In this document: piece after piece, positions 1-9,207 of the stretch
Layout of the letters: each line of letters starts with the position of its first letter
How positions within the stretch are numbered: position 1 is the first letter of the stretch
Assembly: GCF_900110035.1 (NCBI RefSeq)
Contig: NZ_FOCF01000001.1
Location: 744,001 to 808,000, forward strand
Reading direction: 5' to 3'
DNA: 64,000 bases
DNA from: Sphingomonas gellani
GTDB lineage: Bacteria; Pseudomonadota; Alphaproteobacteria; Sphingomonadales; Sphingomonadaceae
Made by a program: the position numbers and the translations under genes
Notes under the pieces: generated by a model
Told to the model about the DNA's origin: nothing
What the model saw: only the letters and a program-made list of their open reading frames with translations
The model's database searches: none

Positions 1-177
1 TCGCACGCGAAGTGCGACCTTCTCGGCGACGACAAGCCCGATCGCGGCGGCGAGGCCAGCCGTTTCATCCAGTCTCGCCTCGGCATCGCGGCTCGCGCCG
101 CCCATGTCGGGAAGGACGACGACTGCGCGGGCACCACGCGCGAACTCGCCCCGGTCACGTTCGAAGCCGGTGCTCAA
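1..177 (-). CDS. hflX: GTPase HflX, N-terminal fragment (runs off the window)
   Basis: Only about the first 58 residues lie in the window; the rest of the gene continues past base 1. The translation carries the HflX N-terminal pattern ARAVVVLPD followed by [10 protein letters not shown] and [10 protein letters not shown], which precedes the GTPase domain in this family. HflX is a ribosome-associated GTPase that rescues or splits stalled 70S ribosomes under stress. The best start is TTG at 177-175, overlapping the TGA stop of hfq (176-174), so translation is probably coupled to hfq. An internal ATG about 24 codons later would remove conserved residues. The hfq-hflX order is common in proteobacteria. 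The identification is good, but the start is inferred. Confidence 0.8.
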   Translation of the reverse strand, partial: MSTGFERDRGEFARGARAVVVLPDMGGASRDAEARLDETAGLAAAIGLVVAEKVALRVR

Positions 178-665
178 TCCTCGTCCGAACCGCTTGTTTC
201 TTCGGCCAGATTCAGCGCATGCGCCGGCTGGATCGTAGACACGGCATGCTTGTAGACGAGCTGCACCAGCCCCTCGCGTTGCAGCAGCATGCAAAACAGG
301 TCGAACCCGGCAATTGCGCCCTGCAGCATCACGCCATTGACCAGGAACATGGTGACGCTGTCACCCGAGCGCTTCACGGCGTTCAGGAAAATGTCCTGAA
401 GCAGCGGCTGCTTGCGTGAGCCCTCTTGGCCACCCTCGACCATCCCGGTCAGGTCCATATGGCCCGTCGGCATGATGGTGGAGATCGCATGCTTGTAGAT
501 CAGTTGCGACTGCCCATCGCGGCGCAGCAGCACCGAGAAATTGTCGAACCACGTCACGATGCCCTGCAACTTCACACCCTTGACCAGAAACATGGTCACA
601 GGCGTCTTGGTACGGCGAAGGCTGTTGAGAAATAGGTCCTGCAGAGAACCCTGCTTTTCGGCCAT
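174..665 (-). CDS. hfq: Tandem two-domain RNA chaperone Hfq
   Basis: Hfq binds small RNAs and mRNAs and helps them pair; the usual protein is one Sm domain of about 75-100 residues forming a hexamer. This 163-residue protein has two. Domain 1 spans about residues 5-68 (SLQD at 7-10, FDNF at 40-43, YKH at 57-59). Domain 2 spans about 86-147 (LLQD at 88-91, FDLF at 121-124, YKH at 138-140). A Gly/Glu-rich linker joins them. Domain 1 keeps a basic rim (RRTK, 17-20), while domain 2 has KRSG (98-101). The distal-face lysine is K32 in domain 1 but M113 in domain 2. Three copies could form a six-domain ring (inference). The gene lies downstream of ntrX and overlaps hflX. Confidence 0.96.
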   Translation of the reverse strand: MAEKQGSLQDLFLNSLRRTKTPVTMFLVKGVKLQGIVTWFDNFSVLLRRDGQSQLIYKHAISTIMPTGHMDLTGMVEGGQEGSRKQPLLQDIFLNAVKRSGDSVTMFLVNGVMLQGAIAGFDLFCMLLQREGLVQLVYKHAVSTIQPAHALNLAEETSGSDED

Positions 666-682
666 GGACTTTCAGTCCCCTT
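663..682 (-). promoter_or_regulatory. hfq start region with a hairpin overlapping the Shine-Dalgarno
   Basis: On the minus strand the sequence before the hfq ATG (665-663) holds the perfect inverted repeat GGACT-GAA-AGTCC at 678-666, ending directly against the start codon. The AAGGGG ribosome-binding sequence (682-677) overlaps the outer arm of the repeat. A five-pair stem with a three-base loop is short, but its position could mask the ribosome site. Many hfq genes are translationally autoregulated, which makes this plausible. No function is shown by the sequence alone. Confidence 0.4.
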
Positions 683-812
683 ATCTTGGCGGAAGTCATG
701 GCTCCGCGTCGTGCGCCGTTTCCCGGCGTCGGATGCCGGTCCGTTGACCGGCAAGGCGAATGTATGGTGCCCGGCCGCCCACGTCCATAGCAGCGGCCGA
801 GACTTGCACGGT

Positions 813-2186
813 TCAGCTGTCGTCGCGCGAGTCTGTGATCCCCAGCAGCTTCAGCTTCCGATGCAATGCCGAACGCTCCATGCCGATGAAGCTGGCGGTG
901 CGCGATATGTTGCCGGAGAAGCGACGGATCTGCACCCGCAAATACTCACGCTCGAACGACTCCCGCGCCTCACGCAGCGGAGCGCCCATGATCGCGCTAC
1001 CCCCGCCCCCCTCGCCTCCGTCGCCCCGCACTTCGGCGGGCAGAAGGTCGAGTTCGATGCAGCCGATCCGATCGCCCGGCGCCATGATGACCGTCCGCTC
1101 CACCACGTTGCGCAATTGCCGGACGTTGCCGGGCCAGTCGTAGGATTGCAACGCGACCATCGCGTCGGCGGCGACTTCCGGTGTCGGAACCCGGCGCTCG
1201 CCCGCATAATGCGCGACGAAATGCTGGATCAACGATGGGATGTCCTCGCGACGGTCCGCCAGGGGCGGCAGCGTCACCGGTACGACGTTCAGCCGGTAAT
1301 ACAGGTCCTCGCGGAACCGTCCCTCCGCGATGGCGGCCGTCAGGTCGCGCGCCGTTGCCGACACGACGCGGACGTCGACCTTGACCAGCCGAGTGCCACC
1401 GACGCGCGTAAAGCTTTGATCGGTCAGCACCCGCAGGATACGCGCCTGGGTTGCGACCGGCATATCCGCGATCTCGTCGAGGAACAGCGTGCCGCCATGC
1501 GCCTGTTCGAGCAGACCGGGCCGCACCAGATCGCCGCCCTCCTCCACACCGAACAGTTCCTCGTCGACACGCTCCGGCGTCATGCGCGCTGCGCTGACGA
1601 CGACGAACGGCGCGTCCGCACGCTGGCTCCAGCCATGCAGTAGGCGCGCGGCCACCTCCTTGCCGACCCCTGCCCCCCCCATGATCAGAACGCGGCTTCC
1701 GGTGCCTGCCACCCGCTTCAACGTCGCACGGATGCCGTTGATGGCAGTGGAACTGCCGGTCAGGTCGGTTTCACGACCAGCGAATGCACGCAAGGACGCA
1801 ACCTCACGCCGCAGACGCTCCGTCTCCGTGGCACGCGCGACCATGTGGAGAAGCCGCTCGGCCTCGAAAGGCTTCTCGATGAAGTCCGCTGCGCCCCGCC
1901 GGATCGCCGCTACCGCGGTGTCGATGTTGCCATGCCCCGATATGACCAGCACCGGGATCGACGGATCACGCCGCTTGATCTCGTCCAAGAGGTCGAGGCC
2001 GTCCAGCTTAGATCCTTGAAGCCAGACATCGAGCAGCACCAGAGAGGGCCTGCGGGCGGCAATCGCGTCGAGTGCTGCATCGCTGTTCGCGGCGCTTCGG
2101 GTGTCGTACCCTTCGTCTTCCAGAACGCCGGCGACCAGTTCGCGAATGTCCAGCTCGTCGTCAACGACGAGGATGTCGAGCGCCAT
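813..2186 (-). CDS. ntrX: NtrX response regulator, AAA+ type without GAFTGA
   Basis: NtrX is the response regulator partner of the sensor NtrY, linked in alphaproteobacteria to nitrogen, redox and envelope control. The 457-residue protein has a receiver domain (about 1-120, phospho-acceptor D53), an AAA+ domain (about 140-380) and a C-terminal Fis-type helix-turn-helix. The Walker A reads GGAGVGKE (170-177) rather than GESGTGKE. The stretch after ELFG (210-213) is VEEGGDLVRPG, so the GAFTGA loop that contacts sigma-54 is missing. That is a known property of NtrX proteins and argues against classical sigma-54 activation. The start overlaps the end of ntrY at 2186. A gap of 147 bases separates it from hfq; it may hold an hfq promoter, but I could not identify one. 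Confidence 0.93.
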   Translation of the reverse strand: MALDILVVDDELDIRELVAGVLEDEGYDTRSAANSDAALDAIAARRPSLVLLDVWLQGSKLDGLDLLDEIKRRDPSIPVLVISGHGNIDTAVAAIRRGAADFIEKPFEAERLLHMVARATETERLRREVASLRAFAGRETDLTGSSTAINGIRATLKRVAGTGSRVLIMGGAGVGKEVAARLLHGWSQRADAPFVVVSAARMTPERVDEELFGVEEGGDLVRPGLLEQAHGGTLFLDEIADMPVATQARILRVLTDQSFTRVGGTRLVKVDVRVVSATARDLTAAIAEGRFREDLYYRLNVVPVTLPPLADRREDIPSLIQHFVAHYAGERRVPTPEVAADAMVALQSYDWPGNVRQLRNVVERTVIMAPGDRIGCIELDLLPAEVRGDGGEGGGGSAIMGAPLREARESFEREYLRVQIRRFSGNISRTASFIGMERSALHRKLKLLGITDSRDDS

Positions 2187-4414
2187 CAGCCAATATTCCT
2201 TTGTGCAAAAGCGCCGGCCAGCTGCGCGACGGATCGCGGTGCGGCGTTCTGTTCGGTGTTCCCGTCATCATGCTGGGCCAGCGCGTCGGCATCGAAGCTC
2301 AACGTCACGCGCGTCCCCCCGCCGGGACGATCCGAAAACTCCAATGTTCCATGATGTTCCTCGACGATTTTCTTGACGATGGCCAGGCCCAGTCCGGTGC
2401 CCCGTGCGCGCGTCGTCATGTACGGCTCGACAATGCGCTCGCGCTCGGCAGGCAGGCCGACCCCACTGTCCTCAACGACAATCCTGACGGTCGAACCGCC
2501 AGTCACGGCCACACGGACTTCGCCGCCTTCTTCGCCCTTGGTCTCGATGGCTTCCACCGCATTCTTGACCAGATTGGTCATGGCCTGCCCCATCTGGCGT
2601 CTGTCACATACCAGTGTCGGCCCCGGCTCATCGGTATCGATAACGAACCGCACACCCGGATGAGCCACCTCATGCAGGAACATCGCCTGGCGGACTGTAT
2701 CCAGAACCGGCTCGGCCTTGAACACCGGCTTCGGCATACGGGCGAAGGATGAGAACTCGTCGACCATGCGCCGCAAGTCGCCGACCTGGCGGATGATGGT
2801 TTCGGTCAGCCGCGCAAATATCGTGTCGTCAGCGTCGACCTTGCCGCCATAGCGACGTTGCAGCCGTTCGGCGGCGAGCTGGATCGGCGTCAGCGGGTTC
2901 TTGATCTCATGCGCGATGCGGCGTGCCACGTCGGCCCATGCCGCCCGACGCTGATCCTGCTGCTGCTGGGTGATATCGTCGAAGGTCAGGATGGGACCCG
3001 CCTCGGTACGGGCGACGCGAACGGCCAGCGTGCGGTCGCCCGCAGCGACGATCGCCTCCCGCTCCCCTTCCACGACCATTGTGTCGAGTTCGGCCGATAC
3101 TTCGCCCAGCGGACGTCCGACCAACGCATTGCCGCCGCCGATCAGCCGGCCGGCCGACGCGTTCGCGATGCGGATGGTGCGGTCTTCGGCAGTGGCCACC
3201 ACCCCGGCCGACACACCTGCCATCACCGCCTCGATCAACGCGCGGCGGCTGTCCAACTGGTCGTTCGCGGAGACAAGCGCCGTGTTCTGCTCACGCAGGC
3301 GTCCCGTCATCTGGTTGAAGGCGCTGGCGAGGGTGCCGACCTCGTCCCGCGTCTTGGGCGCGGACACGCTGGCGGACAGATCGCCAGCTGCCACCCGCCT
3401 GGCCGCATCCACCAACTCGCCCACCGGCCTGACCAGACGATCCGCCAGGCCGAGCGCGATCCACACCACCACGCCGATAATCAACAGCGACATTATCAAC
3501 AGGGCAGCGTTGAACAGCAACTGAACCGAACGAGATTGGCGCTGAAGAGCGTGGTAATCGTCTATAACGGACTGCGCGCGGTTCATGCGCGCCGTCATCT
3601 GCTGCGCCCCATATCGGCGCGACGAGTAGACGTAATAGTCCGTGCCGGGAACCAAAGCGATCGACTGGATGCGTTCGTTGGTCGTACTCGCCACACTGGG
3701 ACGAACGTCGGTCAGCTTGCGCACGACTTTGGTATCGATGTCGCCGCTCAGGTCGCGCGCGTATGGATTGATCAGGACGTCGGTCCTGATCTCCCCATCG
3801 GACGCCAGGTGGAACAACACCGCTTCCGACAGGCTACGCTGATAAATGTCCTGCAGGAAGATCGAGATGAACTTTGGGTTGTCAGGATCCCAACGCTGCT
3901 GGGTCAGCCACTGGGACACGTCGGTTGCTAGCGCGACATTTTCCTTGTCCACGCCACTTAACATCTGCTGGTAAGACTCGCGCGCAAGTGACTGCGCATT
4001 CTCGAGCATGCCGCGTGCGCGATCCGAGTACCAAAACTCCACGCCATATTGGAAGAGAAGCGATGCGCAGATCGTCACCAGGATCAGCGGAACCGCGGCC
4101 ACCGCCGAAAACAGTGCAACCAGCCGGACGTGCAGCTGACCGTTGCCACCCACCGGCGATAGACGAGCGCGCCGCCGTGCTACCCGCCGCCCCAGCAGCA
4201 TGATGAGCACCATCGCAGGCACAAGGTTTGCAACGAGCAGCAGCGCGACCAGCGGGGGTGTCAGCAGCCCCGGCGCGTGATTGCCCGCGATCAGGCGATA
4301 GCTTCCGAAAGCGACGACCGCTGCGCCGGCCAGCACCGCCAGTTCCAGTGCTGGCGTGACGGACAGCCGCGCGGGCGGCAGGTCCTCCGGTTCTGGCGTC
4401 GCAACCGCGATCAT
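2186..4414 (-). CDS. ntrY: NtrY membrane sensor histidine kinase
   Basis: This 742-residue transmembrane sensor kinase pairs with NtrX. Hydrophobic segments at about 21-42, 52-74 and 98-120, and again at about 300-325, bracket an extracytoplasmic sensor region. HAMP (about 320-375) and PAS (about 390-480) follow. The dimerisation/phosphoacceptor helix has H502 in [10 protein letters not shown], and the catalytic domain shows NLVKNAVEA, EDSGVGLP and GTGLGLAIV. The gene overlaps ntrX at 2186, and 56 bases separate it from ntrC upstream. NtrY and NtrX therefore form a coupled pair. The topology is read by eye from hydrophobicity. Confidence 0.93.
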   Translation of the reverse strand: MIAVATPEPEDLPPARLSVTPALELAVLAGAAVVAFGSYRLIAGNHAPGLLTPPLVALLLVANLVPAMVLIMLLGRRVARRRARLSPVGGNGQLHVRLVALFSAVAAVPLILVTICASLLFQYGVEFWYSDRARGMLENAQSLARESYQQMLSGVDKENVALATDVSQWLTQQRWDPDNPKFISIFLQDIYQRSLSEAVLFHLASDGEIRTDVLINPYARDLSGDIDTKVVRKLTDVRPSVASTTNERIQSIALVPGTDYYVYSSRRYGAQQMTARMNRAQSVIDDYHALQRQSRSVQLLFNAALLIMSLLIIGVVVWIALGLADRLVRPVGELVDAARRVAAGDLSASVSAPKTRDEVGTLASAFNQMTGRLREQNTALVSANDQLDSRRALIEAVMAGVSAGVVATAEDRTIRIANASAGRLIGGGNALVGRPLGEVSAELDTMVVEGEREAIVAAGDRTLAVRVARTEAGPILTFDDITQQQQDQRRAAWADVARRIAHEIKNPLTPIQLAAERLQRRYGGKVDADDTIFARLTETIIRQVGDLRRMVDEFSSFARMPKPVFKAEPVLDTVRQAMFLHEVAHPGVRFVIDTDEPGPTLVCDRRQMGQAMTNLVKNAVEAIETKGEEGGEVRVAVTGGSTVRIVVEDSGVGLPAERERIVEPYMTTRARGTGLGLAIVKKIVEEHHGTLEFSDRPGGGTRVTLSFDADALAQHDDGNTEQNAAPRSVAQLAGAFAQRNIG

Positions 4415-4449
4415 TCACGCGCTGTTACGCTATTAGATGTTGCAAGGAA

Positions 4450-4462
4450 ACCACATAGTGGT
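4450..4462. repeat. Inverted repeat between ntrC and ntrY
   Basis: ACCAC-ATA-GTGGT is a perfect 13-base inverted repeat in the 56-base gap between the ntrC stop and the ntrY start, the only real non-coding space inside the ntrBC-ntrYX block. It could be a small operator near an ntrYX promoter. I could not fit a sigma-54 -24/-12 element here: the GG and GC pairs in TGTGGTTTCCTTGCA are too close together. It may be chance. Confidence 0.3.
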
Positions 4463-4470
4463 CCGGCCCA

Positions 4471-5916
4471 TCACTCGCCTCTTACGGTGAGATCGGCACG
4501 TGACGACTGGTCCGGATCGATGTCCAGCGTGTCCAGACGCTTGCGAAGCGTGTTGCGATTGATGCCAAGCGCCCGTGCGGTGCGCAGCTGATTGCCACCG
4601 TAGCGCGAAAGCATCGCCTCGATAAGCGGCCGCTCGACGGCGGCGATGACGCGCTCGTACAGGCTGCCATCCTCCAGCGCCGTTGGTTCGGCCTGTTCGA
4701 TGCGGTCCACCAGGGCGGCTATCGCGTCGGCGATGCCCGGCTCTGCAATGATGGCCGTATCGGTCGTCGACACAGCGAGCATGGGGCGGACCGACTCCGC
4801 GCCGATAACCTCGTCGCGCGCCAGAACGGCGAGCCGGCGCATGAGGTTCTCCAATTCGCGCACGTTCCCGGGCCATCCATGCCCCTCGAGCAGCCGCAGA
4901 GCGGAGTGATCCAGCCGTCGATGCGGCAACCCTTCCACCGCTGCATGGTCCAGAAAATGCCGGGCAAGCAGCGGAATATCGCGCCGACGTTCGCGGAGCG
5001 CAGGCAAGGTCACGGGCACGACGTTCAGGCGGTAGAACAAATCCTCGCGAAACCTGCCCTCCGCCACGTCTCGCGACAGATCGCGGTTGGTCGCCGCGAC
5101 GATCCGGACGTCGCTCCTGATGGTACCCGAACCGCCGACGCGGCTGAACTCTCCGGATTGCAGAACCCGCAGCAGGCGCGTCTGCGCCTCGCGGGGCATG
5201 TCGCCGATTTCGTCCAGGAACAGCGTTCCGCCGGCAGCCTGTTCGAACCGGCCCGCACTCCGCTGCGCCGCGCCGGTGAAGGCACCGCGCTCGTGGCCGA
5301 ACAGTTCCGCCTCGACCAGTTCGCGGGGGATGGCCGCCATGTTGATCGCGACGAAGGGCGCACCGCGTCGATGGCCGAGATCGTGGATGGCCCGCGCCAC
5401 AAGCTCCTTGCCCGTGCCCGACTCTCCCGAGATCAGCACGGTCAGGTCATTTGAGACCACCCGCGCGATCACGCGATACACCTCCTGCATGGCCGGCGAC
5501 CGGCCGATCAGGGGCAGCGCCTCTTCCTCCAACGGCGGAGACGGATCGCACAACCCGGCACGTGCGACCGCGCCGTCCACCGCCCTGACCAGATCGTCCA
5601 GGTCGAAGGGCTTGGGCAGATACTCGTAAACGCCCGCACCAGCCGCTCGCACTGCGGTGGTCAGCGTGTTCTGCGCCGACAGGATGATGACGGGCAAGCG
5701 CGGAAAGCGGGCGGCGATGCTGGCCAGATGATCGATGCCGTCGCCGTCGGGCAGGCGGACGTCGCTTACCAGCACGTCGGGCGCGCCGCGCGACAACACC
5801 CGCTCCAGCGCGGCGATCGTCTCGACCGGCTCGACAGCATGGCCGACGCGGCGCAGCGCCTGGGAGACGACGGTGCGGATAGCGCCGTCGTCCTCAACCA
5901 CCACCACCCGACTCAT
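4471..5916 (-). CDS. ntrC: NtrC nitrogen response regulator
   Basis: NtrC is the sigma-54-dependent activator of nitrogen assimilation genes, phosphorylated by NtrB. Its 481 residues match the family: receiver domain (about 1-120, D52), AAA+ domain (about 138-380) with Walker A GESGTGKE (164-171) and intact GAFTGA (211-216), and a C-terminal Fis-type helix-turn-helix with RALGINRNTLRKRL. The start ATG overlaps the stop of ntrB by four bases (5913-5916). The intact GAFTGA contrasts with NtrX in the same cluster and allows direct sigma-54 contact. Confidence 0.97.
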   Translation of the reverse strand: MSRVVVVEDDGAIRTVVSQALRRVGHAVEPVETIAALERVLSRGAPDVLVSDVRLPDGDGIDHLASIAARFPRLPVIILSAQNTLTTAVRAAGAGVYEYLPKPFDLDDLVRAVDGAVARAGLCDPSPPLEEEALPLIGRSPAMQEVYRVIARVVSNDLTVLISGESGTGKELVARAIHDLGHRRGAPFVAINMAAIPRELVEAELFGHERGAFTGAAQRSAGRFEQAAGGTLFLDEIGDMPREAQTRLLRVLQSGEFSRVGGSGTIRSDVRIVAATNRDLSRDVAEGRFREDLFYRLNVVPVTLPALRERRRDIPLLARHFLDHAAVEGLPHRRLDHSALRLLEGHGWPGNVRELENLMRRLAVLARDEVIGAESVRPMLAVSTTDTAIIAEPGIADAIAALVDRIEQAEPTALEDGSLYERVIAAVERPLIEAMLSRYGGNQLRTARALGINRNTLRKRLDTLDIDPDQSSRADLTVRGE

Positions 5917-6995
5917 GACGCTTCCCGTGGCAGGAGGATACGGAACACGGTCATCGTCGGCGTTCCTTCGCGCGCATATTGCACCATGCCGCCCATGTCG
6001 CGGACCAGCTTGTCGACCAAGGCAAGGCCAAGCCCCTGCCCCTCCTGCCGACCCGATACGAAGGGGTCGAAGAGATGATCGGCGATGTCGGACGCCGCGC
6101 CGGGCCCGTTATCCATCACGCAGATCTCGATGGGCGTGGCCGTCCTGGGACGGTCGGGCCCGGCACTGACCAGCATGCCATGCCGGTAAGCAGTGGTAAG
6201 GATCAGCCGGGGTTCACGCGTCCAAGTTACCGCCTCACGCGCGTTCTTCAGAAGGTTTATGAGGATTTGCAGCAGGGCGTCCTTGTGGATCATGGCGCGC
6301 GGCAGGGAGGGGTCGAACCGTTCCTCGATGGGGATGCCCCTCGCAAACCCTGCAAGGGCAAGATTGCGGGCATGATCGAGCAACGGGTAGATATTGTGCG
6401 GCGACAGCGGCCGTATGCGCGTATCGCCGAATTCCTGCATCCGATCGATCAGCGCGGCGATGCGATCGACCTCCACCGTAATAAGGTTGGTCAGCTCGCC
6501 CGGTCCGATCAATTGCGCCGCGCCGCGAATGCCCGACAGGGGATTCTTGATCTCATGCGCCAGCATCGCCGCAGCACCCACCGCAGAGCGGGCGGCGGCC
6601 GCGCGGTCGGCCGCATGGCTCAGGCGTCGCGTCGACGCTGCGGCATGCAGGGCGATGGTACGCCAGCCGGGATGATCGGCGATCATCGTTTCCACGAAGT
6701 CCACCCTGATCCGCCCACCACGGGCGGTCTGGATGTCGACGTCATAGGTTGCGAAGCCGTGGCCGTCCTTAGCGCGTTCCCCGGGCGGTGGCAGGATAGC
6801 ACTGAGCGGCTGGTCGCGCATCAGACGCTCCGACAGGTTGAGCATCTGTTCGGCAAGAGAGTTCGCGTGCGCGATACGATCGTCCGGATCGACCACGATC
6901 ACCGCCACGGGCAGCGCCGCGAACAGGTCGGCAAAGCCGGGTCGCCCGCGCCGGGCGGACCCGTCAGGCGGCGGCGCTATGCCGGCCGGGTGCAT
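5913..6995 (-). CDS. ntrB: NtrB nitrogen sensor histidine kinase
   Basis: NtrB is the soluble kinase/phosphatase for NtrC, normally controlled by PII. The 360-residue protein has an N-terminal PAS domain (about 22-120), a phosphoacceptor helix with H147 in [11 protein letters not shown], and an ATPase domain with [16 protein letters not shown] and GQGLGLALV. No membrane segment is visible. The chosen ATG at 6995 lies inside the 3' end of dusB (32-base overlap). A longer frame to 7022 exists, but it adds residues that look like dusB read out of frame. The dusB-ntrB-ntrC order is typical of alphaproteobacteria. Confidence 0.93.
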   Translation of the reverse strand: MHPAGIAPPPDGSARRGRPGFADLFAALPVAVIVVDPDDRIAHANSLAEQMLNLSERLMRDQPLSAILPPPGERAKDGHGFATYDVDIQTARGGRIRVDFVETMIADHPGWRTIALHAAASTRRLSHAADRAAAARSAVGAAAMLAHEIKNPLSGIRGAAQLIGPGELTNLITVEVDRIAALIDRMQEFGDTRIRPLSPHNIYPLLDHARNLALAGFARGIPIEERFDPSLPRAMIHKDALLQILINLLKNAREAVTWTREPRLILTTAYRHGMLVSAGPDRPRTATPIEICVMDNGPGAASDIADHLFDPFVSGRQEGQGLGLALVDKLVRDMGGMVQYAREGTPTMTVFRILLPREAS

Positions 6996-7962
6996 AGAAG
7001 TCCGCAAGCATGGCGAGCACACGCTGATGATCGGGCTCCTGGTTCACCGCGTTCCGGAACTCCGCCGATCCGGGCAGGCCTTTGGTGTACCAGCCGATGT
7101 GCTTGCGAGCCATGTTGACGCCGGTGAACGTGCCGTAATGCGACAGCATCGCGTCGTAATGCTCTACGATCACGCGATATTGTTCATCGAGATCGGGCTC
7201 CGGCCCGACCGTGCCGGTTGTCAGATGGTCCATCACCTGCCGCAGCAGCCATGGCCGGCCATAAGCGCCACGACCGATCATCACGCCGTCCGCGCCCGAT
7301 TGTTCCAGCGCGGCGACCGCGTCCTCGGTTGAGCAGATATCACCGTTCGCGATCACCGGGACGGTCACCGCGTCCTTCACCTGCCGGATGAATGCCCAAT
7401 CGGCCTGACCCTTGTACATCTGGTTCCGGGTACGGCCATGAACGGTGATCATCCGCACACCCAGATCCTCGGCGATGCGCGCGAGATCGGGCGCGTTCAG
7501 ACTGTCGTGGCACCAGCCCATCCGCATCTTCAACGTCACAGGCACGGATATCGCCTTGACGGTCGCCGCGATGATCTCCGCCGCCAGCTTCAGGTCGCGC
7601 ATCAGGGCGGAGCCGGCATCGCCATTGGTGACCTTGCGGACCGGACACCCCATATTGATGTCGATGATCGCGGCACCCCTATCCTCGTTCAGCTTGGCCG
7701 CCTCCCCCATCTCGTACGGGGTGCAGCCGACAAGCTGCATCGACACCGGCTCCTCGACGGGATCCCAGGCGGCCTTCTGGATCGACTGGCGGGTCTCGCG
7801 GATCGCGGCCTGGCTCGCGATCATCTCCGTGACGTTGAGCCCGGACCCATACCGGCGGACAAGCGTACGGAACGGCCTGTCAGTCACGCCGGTCATCGGC
7901 GCGAGAATGACGGGGACGTCGATCCGCACGGGACCGATCTGGATGGGAGATAGACGCTGCAT
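6964..7962 (-). CDS. dusB: tRNA-dihydrouridine synthase DusB
   Basis: DusB is an FMN enzyme that reduces specific uridines in tRNA to dihydrouridine using NAD(P)H. The 332-residue sequence shows the family start LAPMTGVTD, the catalytic cysteine C106 in NMGCPVRKV, and HGRTR, ANGDI and GRGAYGRPW segments of the TIM barrel and flavin site. The start is the ATG at 7962-7960, giving [10 protein letters not shown]; an open frame extends upstream but its translation is not protein-like. It heads the ntr operon and overlaps ntrB. It is divergent from ispDF across 87 bases, which probably hold both promoters. Confidence 0.95.
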   Translation of the reverse strand: MQRLSPIQIGPVRIDVPVILAPMTGVTDRPFRTLVRRYGSGLNVTEMIASQAAIRETRQSIQKAAWDPVEEPVSMQLVGCTPYEMGEAAKLNEDRGAAIIDINMGCPVRKVTNGDAGSALMRDLKLAAEIIAATVKAISVPVTLKMRMGWCHDSLNAPDLARIAEDLGVRMITVHGRTRNQMYKGQADWAFIRQVKDAVTVPVIANGDICSTEDAVAALEQSGADGVMIGRGAYGRPWLLRQVMDHLTTGTVGPEPDLDEQYRVIVEHYDAMLSHYGTFTGVNMARKHIGWYTKGLPGSAEFRNAVNQEPDHQRVLAMLADFYAPGRHSAAA

Positions 7963-8049
7963 GATGCTCAAAAAACAGGCAGTCTGTACCCGCTTCGACT
8001 TGCGTCGGCAAGGCTGGCGGGCGGGGCAGCGACACGGTAGCTGCGACAG

Positions 8050-9207
8050 ATGACCACCCTTCGTCATGTCGTCGCACTTCTTGTCGCCGGTGGCCGCGGG
8101 AACCGGTTCGGTGGGCAGGTGGCAAAACAGTTCTTGCCGCTCGCCGGCCGTCCGCTCCTCGCCCATGCCTATGCCGCGCTGAGCGAGCATCCGAGCATCG
8201 ACCGGGTCGTGGTGGTCATCGCTCCGGATCAGGCGGACAGGTTGGTGGCGGCCGTCGGCGACGTAGAGTGGACCGCCGGCGGCAAGACCCGTCGCGAGTC
8301 CGTCGCCAACGGCCTGGCCCTGGCCGAGACCATGGGAGCGACCCATGTGCTGGTCCACGACGCCGCACGCCCGCTGCTGCCGTCTGCGGTCATAGACCGA
8401 CTGATAGGGGCAATGGACGGCCACGAGGCCGCGACCCCGGTGCTGCCGGTCGCGGACACGCTCGCGCTGGCTCAGCACGACCTGCTCGGCCCTGTAGTGC
8501 CGCGCGACGGCCTTATGCGGATACAAACCCCGCAGGCGTTCGCGGTGCCTACCCTGCGCGCGGCGCACGACGCTTGGCCTGTCGATGAGGACGCGACCGA
8601 CGACGCGCAAATGGTCAGACGGCTTGGCGTGGCGGTCGCGCTGGTGCAGGGCGATGCCATGCTGGAAAAGGTCACCCACCCCGAAGATCTCGCCATGGCC
8701 GAACGGCGCCTGGAGGTTGAGTTCCGTACCGCTACGGGTTTCGACGTTCACCGGCTGGAGGCGGGCGAAGAGCTTTGGTTGGGGGGCGTGCGTATCCCGC
8801 ACGATCGCGGCCTGTCGGGGCATAGCGATGCCGATGTCGCACTGCACGCATTGACCGATGCGGTCCTTGGCACGATCGCGGCCGGCGATATCGGCACCCA
8901 CTTCCCACCCAGCGATCCGCAATGGCGTGGTGCCGAGTCCGGTCAGTTCCTGCGCCATGCCGCATCGCTGGTCGCGGCGAAGGGCGGCCGGATCACCTTT
9001 GTCGACCTGACGATCCTGTGCGAGGCGCCGAAGATCGGCCCGCATCGCGCGGCGATGGTGACGCGTATCGCGAAACTGCTCGACCTGACCCCCGATCGCG
9101 TCAGCATCAAGGCGACCACCACGGAGCGCCTGGGCTTCACCGGGCGCGAGGAGGGTATCGCCGCCCAGGCGGCCGCCACCGTCCGCTTTTCGGGCACGGA
9201 GGCATGA
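8050..9207 (+). CDS. ispDF: Bifunctional IspD/IspF isoprenoid enzyme
   Basis: Two steps of the non-mevalonate (MEP) isoprenoid pathway are fused in 385 residues. The N-terminal IspD half (about 1-225) forms CDP-methylerythritol and carries the nucleotide-binding start [12 protein letters not shown] and VHDAARPL. The C-terminal IspF half (about 227-385) makes the 2,4-cyclodiphosphate and carries metal ligands D232 and H234 in GFDVH plus HSDADV. IspDF fusions are common in alphaproteobacteria. The gene starts a plus-strand run: its stop overlaps the next start (ATGA, 9204-9207), followed by pncC with the same overlap. Confidence 0.97.
   Translation: MTTLRHVVALLVAGGRGNRFGGQVAKQFLPLAGRPLLAHAYAALSEHPSIDRVVVVIAPDQADRLVAAVGDVEWTAGGKTRRESVANGLALAETMGATHVLVHDAARPLLPSAVIDRLIGAMDGHEAATPVLPVADTLALAQHDLLGPVVPRDGLMRIQTPQAFAVPTLRAAHDAWPVDEDATDDAQMVRRLGVAVALVQGDAMLEKVTHPEDLAMAERRLEVEFRTATGFDVHRLEAGEELWLGGVRIPHDRGLSGHSDADVALHALTDAVLGTIAAGDIGTHFPPSDPQWRGAESGQFLRHAASLVAAKGGRITFVDLTILCEAPKIGPHRAAMVTRIAKLLDLTPDRVSIKATTTERLGFTGREEGIAAQAAATVRFSGTEA

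Noticed and set aside
4415..4470. Possible sigma-54 promoter between ntrC and ntrY
   Set aside because: The GG and GC pairs in TGTGGTTTCCTTGCA are separated by seven bases rather than the ten expected.
7963..9045. Long upstream extension of dusB
   Set aside because: The frame stays open through the ispDF antisense strand, but the DusB family begins at MQRLSPIQ; the extra part is a high-GC shadow.
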